Source of the DNA: Clostridiales bacterium UBA6114
GTDB lineage: Bacteria; Bacillota; Clostridia; Oscillospirales; Butyricicoccaceae
Direction of reading: 5' to 3'
Assembly: GCA_002423435.1 (NCBI GenBank)
Contig: DIWE01000002.1
Location: 1 to 64,000, forward strand
DNA length: 64,000 bases
Each line of letters starts with the position of its first letter. The stretch's first letter is position 1. The notes below the pieces were generated by a model. That model saw only the letters and a program-made list of their open reading frames with translations. It was not told where the DNA came from and made no database searches. This document shows, piece after piece, positions 44,125 to 52,464 of the stretch. Made by a program: the position numbers and the translations under genes.

Positions 44125-45414
44125 ATGGTACCAACAATATTTGTCGGCGTATTCATTCTCTTTATGCTTATGGGCATACCGGTCGCCTATACTCTGGGAG
44201 CGACGGCGCTTGTGACCGGGCTCGTCATCTGGGGACCCGGCGGGATTCCCATCGACGCGCTGGCCCAAAGGCTCGCTTACGGCCCCAATAATTTCACAAC
44301 ACTCGCGATCCCCCTGTTTCTGTTTGCCGGAAAGCTAATGAACGAGGGGACGATCACAGACAGGCTTTTTAACTTCTGCCAAAGCCTTGTCGGCCGTTTC
44401 CCCGGCGGGCTCGGCCACGTAAACGTGCTCGGCAGCGTCATTTTCGCCGGGATGTCCGGCTCCGCCGCAGCCGACGCCGCCGGCCTCGGGGCGATCGAGA
44501 TCAAGGCCATGACCGCAAACGGTTACGACACGGAATTCTCCGCGGCGATCACTGCCTCCTCTGCCCTTCTAAGCCCGATCATCCCCCCAAGCGTCGCCAT
44601 GGTTGTTTACGGAGTGCTGTCAAACACCTCCGTCGCCAGACTGTTTATCGGCGGCGTTGTCCCCGGCCTCCTGATGTCGGCCGGGCTTTGCGCCCTTGTC
44701 TGGTATTTCTCCGTAAAAAGAAATTACCCCCGCTGCGCCCCTCCCACATTGAAGGAGTTTATCGTAAACGTCAAAAAGGCCTTCCTGCCGCTTATGACTC
44801 CGGTCATCATTATCGGAGGGATCTGGACAGGTGTCTTCACCCCCACCGAGGCCGCGGCGGTCACCGTGGGCTATGTGCTCTTTCTCATCATGCTTGTCTA
44901 TCGCTCGATGAGATGGAAGGACATCTGGATACTGATCAAATCGTCAACCGTAGACTGCGCCGCGATCATGCTGATCATTTCCTGCGTATCCGTTTACGGT
45001 TATGTGCTGACCCTGACGAACATCCCCCTGCACGTCGCCCAGGCGATCCTGAACGTCACCACAAACCCCTTTTTGATCCTTCTGCTCTTAAATCTTTTTC
45101 TGCTGGTCGCCGGATGCTTTATGTCAACGCTCGAATGCATCATGCTGTTCACGCCCATTTTCCTCCCTCTTTTGCAGCAGGCGCACATCGACCCCGTTGC
45201 CTTTGGCGTCATCATGTGCGTAAATTTGATGATCGGCCAGCTCACACCTCCCTTCGGCATGACGCTGTTTATTACAAGCAAGGTGGCAAAGCTCCCCATG
45301 AACCGGCTTGTGGCAGCCTGTCTCCCGTTTATGGCATCCATCGTACTCGTCATGGTTTTGTGCATGGTCTTCCCCGGCCTTGTCACCTGGCTGCCGGATC
45401 TTGCGATGGGTTAA
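44125..45414 (+). CDS. TRAP transporter DctM-type large permease
   Basis: 429 aa, about twelve helices. FVGVFILFMLMGIPVAYTLGATAL opens the protein, and the family motif SALLSPIIPPSVAMVVYG lies near 150. The ATG at 44125 is 12 nt after AAAGGA. A second ATG directly after this ribosome binding site (44113) is in frame but too close to it. Translation is probably governed by the upstream RNA element. It is followed after 79 bp by the second CoA-transferase. Confidence 0.94.
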   Translation: MVPTIFVGVFILFMLMGIPVAYTLGATALVTGLVIWGPGGIPIDALAQRLAYGPNNFTTLAIPLFLFAGKLMNEGTITDRLFNFCQSLVGRFPGGLGHVNVLGSVIFAGMSGSAAADAAGLGAIEIKAMTANGYDTEFSAAITASSALLSPIIPPSVAMVVYGVLSNTSVARLFIGGVVPGLLMSAGLCALVWYFSVKRNYPRCAPPTLKEFIVNVKKAFLPLMTPVIIIGGIWTGVFTPTEAAAVTVGYVLFLIMLVYRSMRWKDIWILIKSSTVDCAAIMLIISCVSVYGYVLTLTNIPLHVAQAILNVTTNPFLILLLLNLFLLVAGCFMSTLECIMLFTPIFLPLLQQAHIDPVAFGVIMCVNLMIGQLTPPFGMTLFITSKVAKLPMNRLVAACLPFMASIVLVMVLCMVFPGLVTWLPDLAMG

Positions 45415-45493
45415 CTTCGGTCCGGAAGCTTAAATCGATTTTTTCCGGCGTTTTCCCCGGTTAAATTTTTATACACGAGAAGGAGATGGTTTT

Positions 45494-46708
45494 ATGACGA
45501 ATGCAAACGACAGGAAAGGCCCTCTGCGCTCTCTGCGGATAATAGAGTTCGCAAACGTGATGGCCGGGCCGTTTGCAGGCAATCTGCTCGCCGACTGGGG
45601 CGCGGATGTCATAAAGGTCGAAATGCCCGGCGTCGGCGACCCGTTCCGCCAGTTTATGCCCCAGAAGGACGGGCGCAGCCTGAGATGGGCCACCATGGCG
45701 CGCAATAAACGCTGCGTCACGCTGGACCTGCATTCCGAAAAAGGGAAAGAGATCTTTCTGCGGCTTGTAAAGCGGGCGGATATGGTGATTGAGAACTTCC
45801 GGCCCGGTACGATTGAAAAATGGGGCGTCGGCTACGACGTGATGAAGTCCGTCAACCCCAAAATCGTGCTGGCGCGCATTTCCGGCTACGGGCAGGACGG
45901 CCCGTACAGGGAAAAAGCCGGCTTCGGGACGGCCGCCACCGCTTTTGCCGGCTATACGGCGCTCCAGGGCTATATCGACCGGGCGCCCGTCAGCCCTCCG
46001 GTCTCCCTCGCCGACCTGTGGGCGGGCATGTACGCCGTAATGGCCGGACTTTGCGCGGTCATATCCATTCTGGAAGGCGACCGGGCGGAGGGGCAGGTCG
46101 TGGATGTTTCTTTATATGAGCCCATTGTGCGGGCTCTGGAAGCGCCGCTCGCGGATTATACGGCAAACGGCAAAAAGCAGGTCAGGGAGCCGATGACGAC
46201 CACGGTTGCAAGCCCCTCCTACATACACAAGACCAAGGACGGCAAATGGGTCATTATTATCGCGAGCACCCAGAAAACCTGGGAGCGGGTGCCCGGCGCG
46301 ATCGGAAGGCCCGAGCTCCTGACCGATCCCCGCTTTTTGACGAATCCCGACAGGGTTGCGCATAACGCCGAGATGATCGGGATTATGGACGAGTGGACGG
46401 CGACGCTGACGATGGACGAGGTGTGCGCTATTCTCGACAAAGCGGGCGTGCCGGCCTGCCCCGTCTACGAGGTGGACGACATGCTTATGGACCCGCAGTT
46501 TATCGCCAGAGAAAACATCATCCGGGTGAATGATCCCGTTCTCGGAAGCTTTTCCGCTCCGAGCATCGTTCCGAAGTTCTCGGAGACGCCCTGTGAGATC
46601 CGCCATTTCGGCCTCGGCCTCGGTGCCTCAAACGAAGAGGTTTACAAGGGAGATCTCGGGCTTTCGGATCGGGAGTATGAAAAGCTCAAAGAAGAAAAGA
46701 TCATTTAG
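45494..46708 (+). CDS. Class III (CaiB/BaiF) acyl-CoA transferase, second of operon
   Basis: 404 aa. The N-terminus LRSLRIIEFANVMAGPFAGNL and the RKAGFGTAATAF-type region match the family. The likely catalytic Asp174 lies in SLADLWAG. ATG at 45494 follows GAGAAGGAGATGG. It is not a close copy of the first transferase (40585), so the two may serve different acids or may form a heteromeric enzyme. Two CoA-transferases plus a lyase suggest either activation and product release, or two alternative substrates. Confidence 0.92.
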   Translation: MTNANDRKGPLRSLRIIEFANVMAGPFAGNLLADWGADVIKVEMPGVGDPFRQFMPQKDGRSLRWATMARNKRCVTLDLHSEKGKEIFLRLVKRADMVIENFRPGTIEKWGVGYDVMKSVNPKIVLARISGYGQDGPYREKAGFGTAATAFAGYTALQGYIDRAPVSPPVSLADLWAGMYAVMAGLCAVISILEGDRAEGQVVDVSLYEPIVRALEAPLADYTANGKKQVREPMTTTVASPSYIHKTKDGKWVIIIASTQKTWERVPGAIGRPELLTDPRFLTNPDRVAHNAEMIGIMDEWTATLTMDEVCAILDKAGVPACPVYEVDDMLMDPQFIARENIIRVNDPVLGSFSAPSIVPKFSETPCEIRHFGLGLGASNEEVYKGDLGLSDREYEKLKEEKII

Positions 46709-46778
46709 CGGCCGCCGGTAATTCGCAAAATCCTTAAAGCGGAGGCTGGCCTTTGGGGCGGCCGGAAAGGAAACGATC

Positions 46779-47711
46779 ATGTTAAATCTGCCGAAAAAAG
46801 TTTTTCTAAGAGAGGTCGGCCCCAGGGACGGCTTCCAGATGGAGAAGAAATTCATCCCGACGGACTTAAAAGTCAAAGCGATCGATATGCTCTCCCAGTG
46901 CTCTTTTCAGGAAATCCAGTTTACCTCCTTCGTCCATCCCAGGGCGGTGCCCAACATGGCGGACGCAGAAGAGGTCATCGATAAAATCAAATACAGCTCC
47001 GGCACGAAATACGACACGCTGATCCCAAACTGCAAGGGCTACATAAGAGCCGCGGCGGCGGGGATCAAAAAGGTGGAGCTTACCCTTTCCTCCACCGACT
47101 CGCACAACATCAACAACCTAAACTGCACCACAGGGGAATCCATTGCCGGCCTTGAGGAGTGCCTCAAGCTGGATTTGATCCCGGAGATCGTAGTGGGGCT
47201 CGCGGTTGTGTTCGGGTGCCCCTTTGAAGGGCGTCCCCCCTTTGAAAAGGTCAAATCGCTGGTCGACGCGATAACGGGGCTCGGCGTCAGGGAAATGGTC
47301 ATTGCCGATTCGAGCGGCGTCGCCGACCCCGGGCAGGTCTACGACTATTTAAGCCGCTTAAAGGACGCGCACCCCGACATTCTCTTTTATTTTCACGCGC
47401 ACAACACGCACGGGACCGCCCTTGCCAATGTTCTCGCGGCATTGCAGGCGGGGATCACTGCTTTCGATTCGTCGGTGGCCGGCCTCGGCGGATGCCCCTA
47501 TATTCCCGGCGCGTCCGGTAATCTCGCGACGGAGGACCTTGTCCAATTTTTCGAGATCATGGGAATTGAGACCGGCATCAACCTTGAAAAGCTGATCGAG
47601 GCGGCAAAATTCACGGCCGAAGCGGTCGGGCATCACGACAGCAACACGTTAAGGGTCGGAAAGCTGACGCAGATTTCGGAGTGCGGCCCGAAGCACCAGC
47701 AAAACGGCTGA
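46779..47711 (+). CDS. Hydroxymethylglutaryl-CoA lyase-like enzyme
   Basis: 310 aa TIM-barrel lyase of the HMGL-like family. Catalytic-site elements are REVGPRDGFQ with Asp17, FHAHNTHG with metal ligands His206 and His208, and GLGGCPYIPGASGN with Cys239. These match HMG-CoA lyase, except that the canonical HDTxG loop reads HNTHG. HMG-CoA lyase yields acetyl-CoA and acetoacetate; a related 3-hydroxy-3-methyl or similar acyl-CoA could be the substrate. It is the last gene of the operon, with a strong terminator after it. Confidence 0.9.
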   Translation: MLNLPKKVFLREVGPRDGFQMEKKFIPTDLKVKAIDMLSQCSFQEIQFTSFVHPRAVPNMADAEEVIDKIKYSSGTKYDTLIPNCKGYIRAAAAGIKKVELTLSSTDSHNINNLNCTTGESIAGLEECLKLDLIPEIVVGLAVVFGCPFEGRPPFEKVKSLVDAITGLGVREMVIADSSGVADPGQVYDYLSRLKDAHPDILFYFHAHNTHGTALANVLAALQAGITAFDSSVAGLGGCPYIPGASGNLATEDLVQFFEIMGIETGINLEKLIEAAKFTAEAVGHHDSNTLRVGKLTQISECGPKHQQNG

Positions 47712-47722
47712 ACGGGCAGCGA

Positions 47723-47769
47723 AAAACATCCTTTTTGCCGGCGTAAAATCCGGGCAAAAAGGATGTTTT
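47723..47769. terminator. Bidirectional terminator
   Basis: A 17-bp stem, AAAACATCCTTTTTGCC with its complement. A second small dyad, AAACCGA-CTGA-TCGGTTT (47774-47791), follows. It ends the lyase operon on the plus strand and the cupin gene on the minus strand. Confidence 0.88.
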
Positions 47770-47797
47770 CATAAAACCGACTGATCGGTTTGTCCTA

Positions 47798-48133
47798 CTA
47801 TTTATACTCGTCCCTCGACGGATTAAAGCACTCGATAAAGGTGCAGTCCTCGAGGATTTTCCCGCCGTGCGGCTCCATCGGCTTAAACTCGTAAGCGTCC
47901 CCGGGTCCGACGACAAACATGACGCCGTCGTTGTTGAAAAACTCGATCTTACCGGTGAGCACGTAGCCGATCTGGGAGGCCTGATGCTGATGATACGGCA
48001 TAATGACGTCTTTCTTCACCTCAAAATGGCAGAGCATCAGATCATCGTTGTATGAAAGCGTCGAGCGCATATGCCCCGGGCGCATTTCCACAGCATCCGT
48101 CTCGGACAATCTCGCAACCTGTCTCTCTTTCAT
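47798..48133 (-). CDS. Small cupin-domain protein
   Basis: 111 aa, one cupin barrel: motif 1 PYHQHQASQIGYVLTGKIEF, motif 2 GPGDAYEFKPMEPHG. It is 12 bp downstream of the transaldolase-like gene on the same strand, so the two are co-transcribed. Cupins of this size are often sugar-phosphate isomerases or mutarotase-like accessory proteins. The function is not assigned. Confidence 0.85.
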   Translation of the reverse strand: MKERQVARLSETDAVEMRPGHMRSTLSYNDDLMLCHFEVKKDVIMPYHQHQASQIGYVLTGKIEFFNNDGVMFVVGPGDAYEFKPMEPHGGKILEDCTFIECFNPSRDEYK

Positions 48134-48145
48134 AAAAGCCCTCCC

Positions 48146-49180
48146 TTACCGTTTTGAATGGATGTATTCCAGGGCGTTTTTCCATGCGCTCACAAAACTG
48201 CTCCGGAAGAGTTCCACCGGTCCGAATTCCTCATACTCGTGCGGCTCGATCGCGTTGATGAAATATGCCTTGCGGTGATCCGGCAGCTTTTCGATCAGCT
48301 CGTCGTCGACGGAGTAGGGAGTCGGCTGCAAAAAGCGGCTTACAACCGGCAGATCGGCTTCGATCAGCTTGTCGGCGGTGCCTTTCCAGTTGATCGTGAT
48401 CGAGGCGTCGGCGCCCACCATTTCCGTAAAGTGATGCAGGCCTCTCGCGCCGCCGCCGATGAATCCGCACGGATAATTGCGCTCCTTCACAAGCGCGTGC
48501 ACCTTTTTGGCCACGCTGATCCCCGCCTGCCAGAGGGCGTCCTTATTGATATCGACATTGTTTTTCGCGACATATTTCTGCAGATACTCGTCGTAAATGC
48601 CGGTAATCAGGCTGAAATACAGCGGCGCGGGCGACTCCAAGTCCTTGGTCGCCTCCACGTATGTGTCGCAGACGTCCAGCACCTGGCGCACGGCCATGCA
48701 CTCGGTGGCGTTAATCGGAACTCCCTCGGACGCCAGAACGCCGATCGCTTTCAGGCCGTCCTCGGTGACCGGGATCTTGATCATGATATTGGGGCCGGCC
48801 TTACGGTTATAGCGCGCAAAGCGCAGAATGGACTCCGTGTCCTCCTGAATCGGGTTGCCCTGAATGCTCACATAGCCCTGACGTCCATGGCTTTTCTCAT
48901 AAAGCGGCATAAAATGCTTTGCGACGCCGCCGATCAGTTCGCGCTGCAAAACAACGAGTGCCTCACCGTCATCCTTTTCCTTGCTCATAATGTCGCTGAG
49001 AATTTTCCCGGCGTATTCGGATTCGTCGGGATCGTTCAGCATTTTCCATACGTAGGACGGATTCTGGGTGCAGCCGACGGCGCCGGCTTCAATCGCCATG
49101 TCCGCCTCTTTCCGTGTCACATTGTTGATCCAGAATCTTGTCTGTGTTGCTTTTTGCACGCGGATGAAATAGTCATTCAT
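48146..49180 (-). CDS. Transaldolase-family protein
   Basis: 344 aa TIM barrel. The Schiff-base lysine is Lys135 in NIMIKIPVT. The early Asp of classical transaldolase is not obvious: the loop reads CTQNPSYVW. The length exceeds the small fructose-6-phosphate-aldolase type (about 220 aa) and is near the classical enzyme, but the sequence looks closer to uncharacterised divergent members. It may be an aldolase for a non-standard sugar or keto acid. ATG at 49180 with AAGGAGTGC upstream. The small cupin gene follows directly. Confidence 0.85.
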   Translation of the reverse strand: MNDYFIRVQKATQTRFWINNVTRKEADMAIEAGAVGCTQNPSYVWKMLNDPDESEYAGKILSDIMSKEKDDGEALVVLQRELIGGVAKHFMPLYEKSHGRQGYVSIQGNPIQEDTESILRFARYNRKAGPNIMIKIPVTEDGLKAIGVLASEGVPINATECMAVRQVLDVCDTYVEATKDLESPAPLYFSLITGIYDEYLQKYVAKNNVDINKDALWQAGISVAKKVHALVKERNYPCGFIGGGARGLHHFTEMVGADASITINWKGTADKLIEADLPVVSRFLQPTPYSVDDELIEKLPDHRKAYFINAIEPHEYEEFGPVELFRSSFVSAWKNALEYIHSKR

Positions 49181-49254
49181 GATTATAGCACTCCTTAAAT
49201 TACTTGCACATCATAAGCTTTTCCTGCACTGTCTGGATGTTGTTTTAACCACGA

Positions 49255-49284
49255 ATGAAATAATCGCGGACGATTATTTCATTT
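49255..49284. promoter_or_regulatory. Perfect 13-bp dyad upstream of the transaldolase gene
   Basis: AATGAAATAATCG, loop CGGA, complement, 75 bp before the start codon of the minus-strand gene. It is either an operator or a terminator-like hairpin (TTTTT follows on the plus strand). The rest of the gap 49181-49511 shows no gene. Confidence 0.45.
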
Positions 49285-49511
49285 TTGATTATATCATTGT
49301 TTAAAATACTTTTTCAACAAAATTTGAATTTTTAAGAGATCTTTGTCGGTATTTTTCGCAGTTTTCGCCGATATTGCTTCATTTTGAAACAATTTATCCC
49401 AAATGCGGCCTTTTTTCGCACGGCTTAATTCCGGGTGCAGCGCGAACCCGCAGAATCCGGGTTAAACCGGCCTGCGCAGGGCTTTCCCGACCCATGAGAG
49501 ACCTCGATTAA

Positions 49512-50042
49512 TCAGCGGACCATCAGAACCCCGAGCAAAGCGGAGACCCCGATCATAGCCGGGATGTTCAGCTTAAACTTAAAAAGCAGAATAAGCGCTA
49601 TGGCGGCGATCACAACCGGCTGCCAAAAGACTATGCCGTTTTGCAAATAGTTCGTTTCGCTCAGAGAAAAGACGACCGCAAGGATCATGCCGATGCAAAC
49701 CGGGCGTATTCCGCCAAGAGCGCTCTGCAGGTATGCGTTTTCCTTGAATCTGGAGATGAAGTGTGCCACCAGCATGCAAAGCGTCAGAGACGGCGTCATA
49801 ATTCCCGCCACGGCACAAAAAGCCCCCGGGATTCCCCCGATCTGTATGCCGACAAAGGTTGCGCAGTTGATACCCATTGCCCCGGGCGTCATTTCGGCTA
49901 TCGCTACGATATCGGAGATCTGCTTTACGGTCATCCAGCCGCGCGAGGTCATTTCCTGGTTTAAGAAAGATATCGTCGACAATCCTCCGAAGCTGCAGAA
50001 TCCGATTTTAAGATAGCACACGAACAATTCAAGGTATAACAT
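49512..50042 (-). CDS. Chromate-transporter-family half protein, second
   Basis: 176 aa, about five to six hydrophobic segments, of the short-chain CHR type (half of ChrA). The N-terminal GFCSFGGLSTISFLNQEM and MTPGAMGINCATFVG match the CHR motif region. It overlaps the upstream half by 14 nt. The two halves of the pair act together as a heterodimer in known short-chain CHR systems. Chromate may not be the physiological substrate. Confidence 0.9.
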   Translation of the reverse strand: MLYLELFVCYLKIGFCSFGGLSTISFLNQEMTSRGWMTVKQISDIVAIAEMTPGAMGINCATFVGIQIGGIPGAFCAVAGIMTPSLTLCMLVAHFISRFKENAYLQSALGGIRPVCIGMILAVVFSLSETNYLQNGIVFWQPVVIAAIALILLFKFKLNIPAMIGVSALLGVLMVR

Positions 50043-50601
50043 TATGCTCCTCCAGCACCTTCCATAAGAGCCCGACCCCGGCGCCCAATACTACAACTAG
50101 AAGATTGCTGACCGGGGTAAACAGGCAAAGGAAAAACGCTCCCACGGCGATCGCATATTGTCTTTTATTCCGCAGCGCGGCTGATTTGAGCTCCGCAACC
50201 GCTCCGACGATAATCGGGACTACGGCCGCGCGCACTCCGACCATGGCTCTTGCGATATATACGTTATCGATCAGTTTGTTGTAAAATACAGCGACAACCG
50301 ACAAAACCACAATCGACGGAAGCGCGACGCCGACCGCGGCAACCGCGCCGTACAGCGCTCCGCCGATCCGGTAACCGATCATCACGCAGATATTGATGAC
50401 CATAATACCCGGCACGGACCGCCCCACAGATGTGTAATCCAACAGGTCTTCCTTCCGAACCCAGCCTCTCTTTTCTATCAGCTCGGCCTGCAGTTGGGTA
50501 ATGATACTCCATCCGCCGCCAAATGTAAATGTGCCGATTTTCAGCATTACCAGGAAAAGTACCAGCAGCTTCGGCCATTTTTCCGCGTGAAATATTTTCA
50601 T
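50029..50601 (-). CDS. Chromate-transporter-family half protein, first
   Basis: 190 aa with the same family motifs: MLKIGTFTFGGGWSIITQLQAE and SVGRSVPGIMVINICVMIG. Six or so hydrophobic segments. The first of the overlapping pair. It follows the LeuD-like gene by 118 bp and a hairpin, so it is probably transcribed separately or by read-through from the dicarboxylate operon. Confidence 0.9.
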   Translation of the reverse strand: MKIFHAEKWPKLLVLFLVMLKIGTFTFGGGWSIITQLQAELIEKRGWVRKEDLLDYTSVGRSVPGIMVINICVMIGYRIGGALYGAVAAVGVALPSIVVLSVVAVFYNKLIDNVYIARAMVGVRAAVVPIIVGAVAELKSAALRNKRQYAIAVGAFFLCLFTPVSNLLVVVLGAGVGLLWKVLEEHNVIP

Positions 50602-50647
50602 GGCATCACTTTCAAAATAATCAGAACGATAAACAGAAGACAGAGAC

Positions 50648-50678
50648 TTTTCCCGCCGGCATGATGCTGACGGGAAAA
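50648..50678. other. Hairpin between the LeuD-like and chr genes
   Basis: TTTTCCCG (50648-50655) with CGGGAAAA (50671-50678) and partial inner pairs. No strong T run on the minus strand. Perhaps a weak terminator after the LeuD-like gene. Confidence 0.45.
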
Positions 50679-50719
50679 TCCCTGTTTCCTGCTGCCAAAA
50701 ATCTTAAGGCGCTTCTTTA

Positions 50720-51202
50720 TCAGAGCGTTCCATGGGTCTTATAATATTGAAGCAACCCTTTTTCCTGAATGATGCTGAGGATCAGGGGAGGGAATTTGTG
50801 AAACGATTGCGAGCGGTTGTGGTTTATCAGGATAATACCCTCGACAGGATCGATTTCGAGCGTGTCGAGCTCCTTTGCCTCAATGTCGCATACAATTGGC
50901 AAAATCCCGAGGTTAATACCGCTTCTGTAAAACGTCCTTGCAAAAGACTTTGCAATGACGCACGGGATTCCGGCTTCCTTCAGCACCAGGGAGGCGTGCT
51001 CCCGCGAGGAGCCGCAGCCGAAATTCTCTCCGGCGACAATGATATCGCCCTTCTGAAGCGAGGGACCGAGATCCGGCCTGCAGGTTTCGAAGAGGTATGG
51101 GACAAGCTCTTTGATGGCGGTGCCTCTTGCCAGATGCACGTTATTCAGTATCTGTTCTCCGCCGATATTGTCCCCGATGAGTCTTGCTCTGCCGACTATC
51201 AT
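50720..51202 (-). CDS. Aconitase-superfamily hydratase, small (LeuD-like) subunit
   Basis: 160 aa swivel domain. The hallmark GENFGCGSSREHA lies near 58-70 and FARTFYRSGINLGILPI near 92-108. It forms a heterodimer with the large subunit, whose stop overlaps this start by 4 nt. The pair belongs to the isopropylmalate dehydratase / homoaconitase / dimethylmaleate hydratase group. With no leuA or leuB nearby and a lyase just upstream, a catabolic hydratase is more likely than leucine synthesis. Confidence 0.9.
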   Translation of the reverse strand: MIVGRARLIGDNIGGEQILNNVHLARGTAIKELVPYLFETCRPDLGPSLQKGDIIVAGENFGCGSSREHASLVLKEAGIPCVIAKSFARTFYRSGINLGILPIVCDIEAKELDTLEIDPVEGIILINHNRSQSFHKFPPLILSIIQEKGLLQYYKTHGTL

Positions 51203-52446
51203 TTCGTATCACCTCCCGCCGTAATATGCCCCGCCAGCGCAGAATATGCCGCCACAAGGGGGGAACTGATGTAAACGTTTCCTTTGGGGCTTCCCATACG
51301 GCCGTTGTGGTTGCGGTTTGTGGTGGAGATCACGTTTTCGCCGTCCGCGATCAGCCCGCCGTGCAGACCGGCGCAGGGCCCGCAGCCCGGCATAAGGAAT
51401 GTCGCGCCGGATTTTGCCAGTGTTTCATAGATCCCTGTGCTGAGCATTTCCTCGACAATGCTTCTCGACGCGGGGCCGATGATCAGCCGCACATTGGGAT
51501 GAATGGTTTTTCCCTTTAGGATTTCCGCCGCAACCTGGAAGTCCTCCAGCCTGCCGTTGGTGCACGAGCCGATAAACACCTCGTTTACGGTGATATCGTG
51601 GAGCTCGTCGGCCGGCTTCATATGATCGATTTCCGGCGGAATGGCCACTGCCGGTTTCAGCTTTGAGGTATCGATATCGATCACTTTTGCATACCGGGCG
51701 TCCGGATCGGGACCGACTCCCTTTATATCGGTGATTCCCTTCTTTGAAAACCACTCGGTCAGGACCTCGTCGCAGGGCATGATCGCGCACTTGGCGCCAA
51801 CTTCAACCGCCATGTTGCAGATGACGGCGCGCGCGTCCACAGACAAATAAGAAATCGCGTCTCCGCCAAACTCCAGACACTGGTAAATCGCTCCGGACTG
51901 GGTCAGCTCGCTTAACAGGTACAGCGCGAGATCCTTTGACGTCACCTTCGGCGCCGGCTTGCCGGTAAAGTTTACCCGAACGGTCTCCGGCACTCTGAAC
52001 CAGGATCTGTCGCACGCAAGCGAAACGGCGACTTCCGCCGCGCCCACGCCCGTAGCGAATGCGTTTAGGGCGCCGTAAGTACAGGAATGGGAATCGGTGC
52101 CGATCGCAACAAACCCCGGCCGGACCGTGCCGCACTCGAGCATCATCTGATGGCAGACTCCCTGCCCCTGCTCGATCAGATTGAGTCGATGCAGGTGGGC
52201 AAACTCCCTGAGTTTTTTCTGCTGATTCGCGGCGCTCACGTTGGGGCAGGGGGCAAAGTGATCCAGAGTCACCATATGGCGCTCGGGGGACTTGACTTTG
52301 GACGAAATCGTCTTAAAATATTCAATAACCGACGGTCCGTTTATATCCTGCATCATGGTGGCGTCGATATCGACCACCACGATATCTCCCGCATGCACGG
52401 CTTTGCCGCATTTCGCGCTAAATATTTTTTCGACAACGGTGCTCAT
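51199..52446 (-). CDS. Aconitase-superfamily hydratase, large (LeuC-like) subunit
   Basis: 415 aa. Binds a 4Fe-4S cluster through Cys295 (IGSCTNGR), Cys355 and Cys358 (PGCGPC). TDSHSCTYGALNAFATGVG and the AEVAVSLA segment are typical for the family. The size is of the short LeuC/HacA type. It dehydrates and rehydrates a hydroxy di- or tricarboxylate. The gene order lyase-large-small resembles that of the nicotinate-fermenting Eubacterium barkeri, where such a pair (DmdAB) hydrates 2,3-dimethylmaleate. That match is from memory and the substrate is inferred. Confidence 0.92.
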   Translation of the reverse strand: MSTVVEKIFSAKCGKAVHAGDIVVVDIDATMMQDINGPSVIEYFKTISSKVKSPERHMVTLDHFAPCPNVSAANQQKKLREFAHLHRLNLIEQGQGVCHQMMLECGTVRPGFVAIGTDSHSCTYGALNAFATGVGAAEVAVSLACDRSWFRVPETVRVNFTGKPAPKVTSKDLALYLLSELTQSGAIYQCLEFGGDAISYLSVDARAVICNMAVEVGAKCAIMPCDEVLTEWFSKKGITDIKGVGPDPDARYAKVIDIDTSKLKPAVAIPPEIDHMKPADELHDITVNEVFIGSCTNGRLEDFQVAAEILKGKTIHPNVRLIIGPASRSIVEEMLSTGIYETLAKSGATFLMPGCGPCAGLHGGLIADGENVISTTNRNHNGRMGSPKGNVYISSPLVAAYSALAGHITAGGDTK

Positions 52447-52464
52447 AGGCAGATATACCTCTCT

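Noticed and set aside
49512..50601. One frameshifted full-length ChrA
   Set aside because: Each half has its own start and stop, and the 14-nt overlap and separate motifs match the known two-gene short-chain CHR arrangement.
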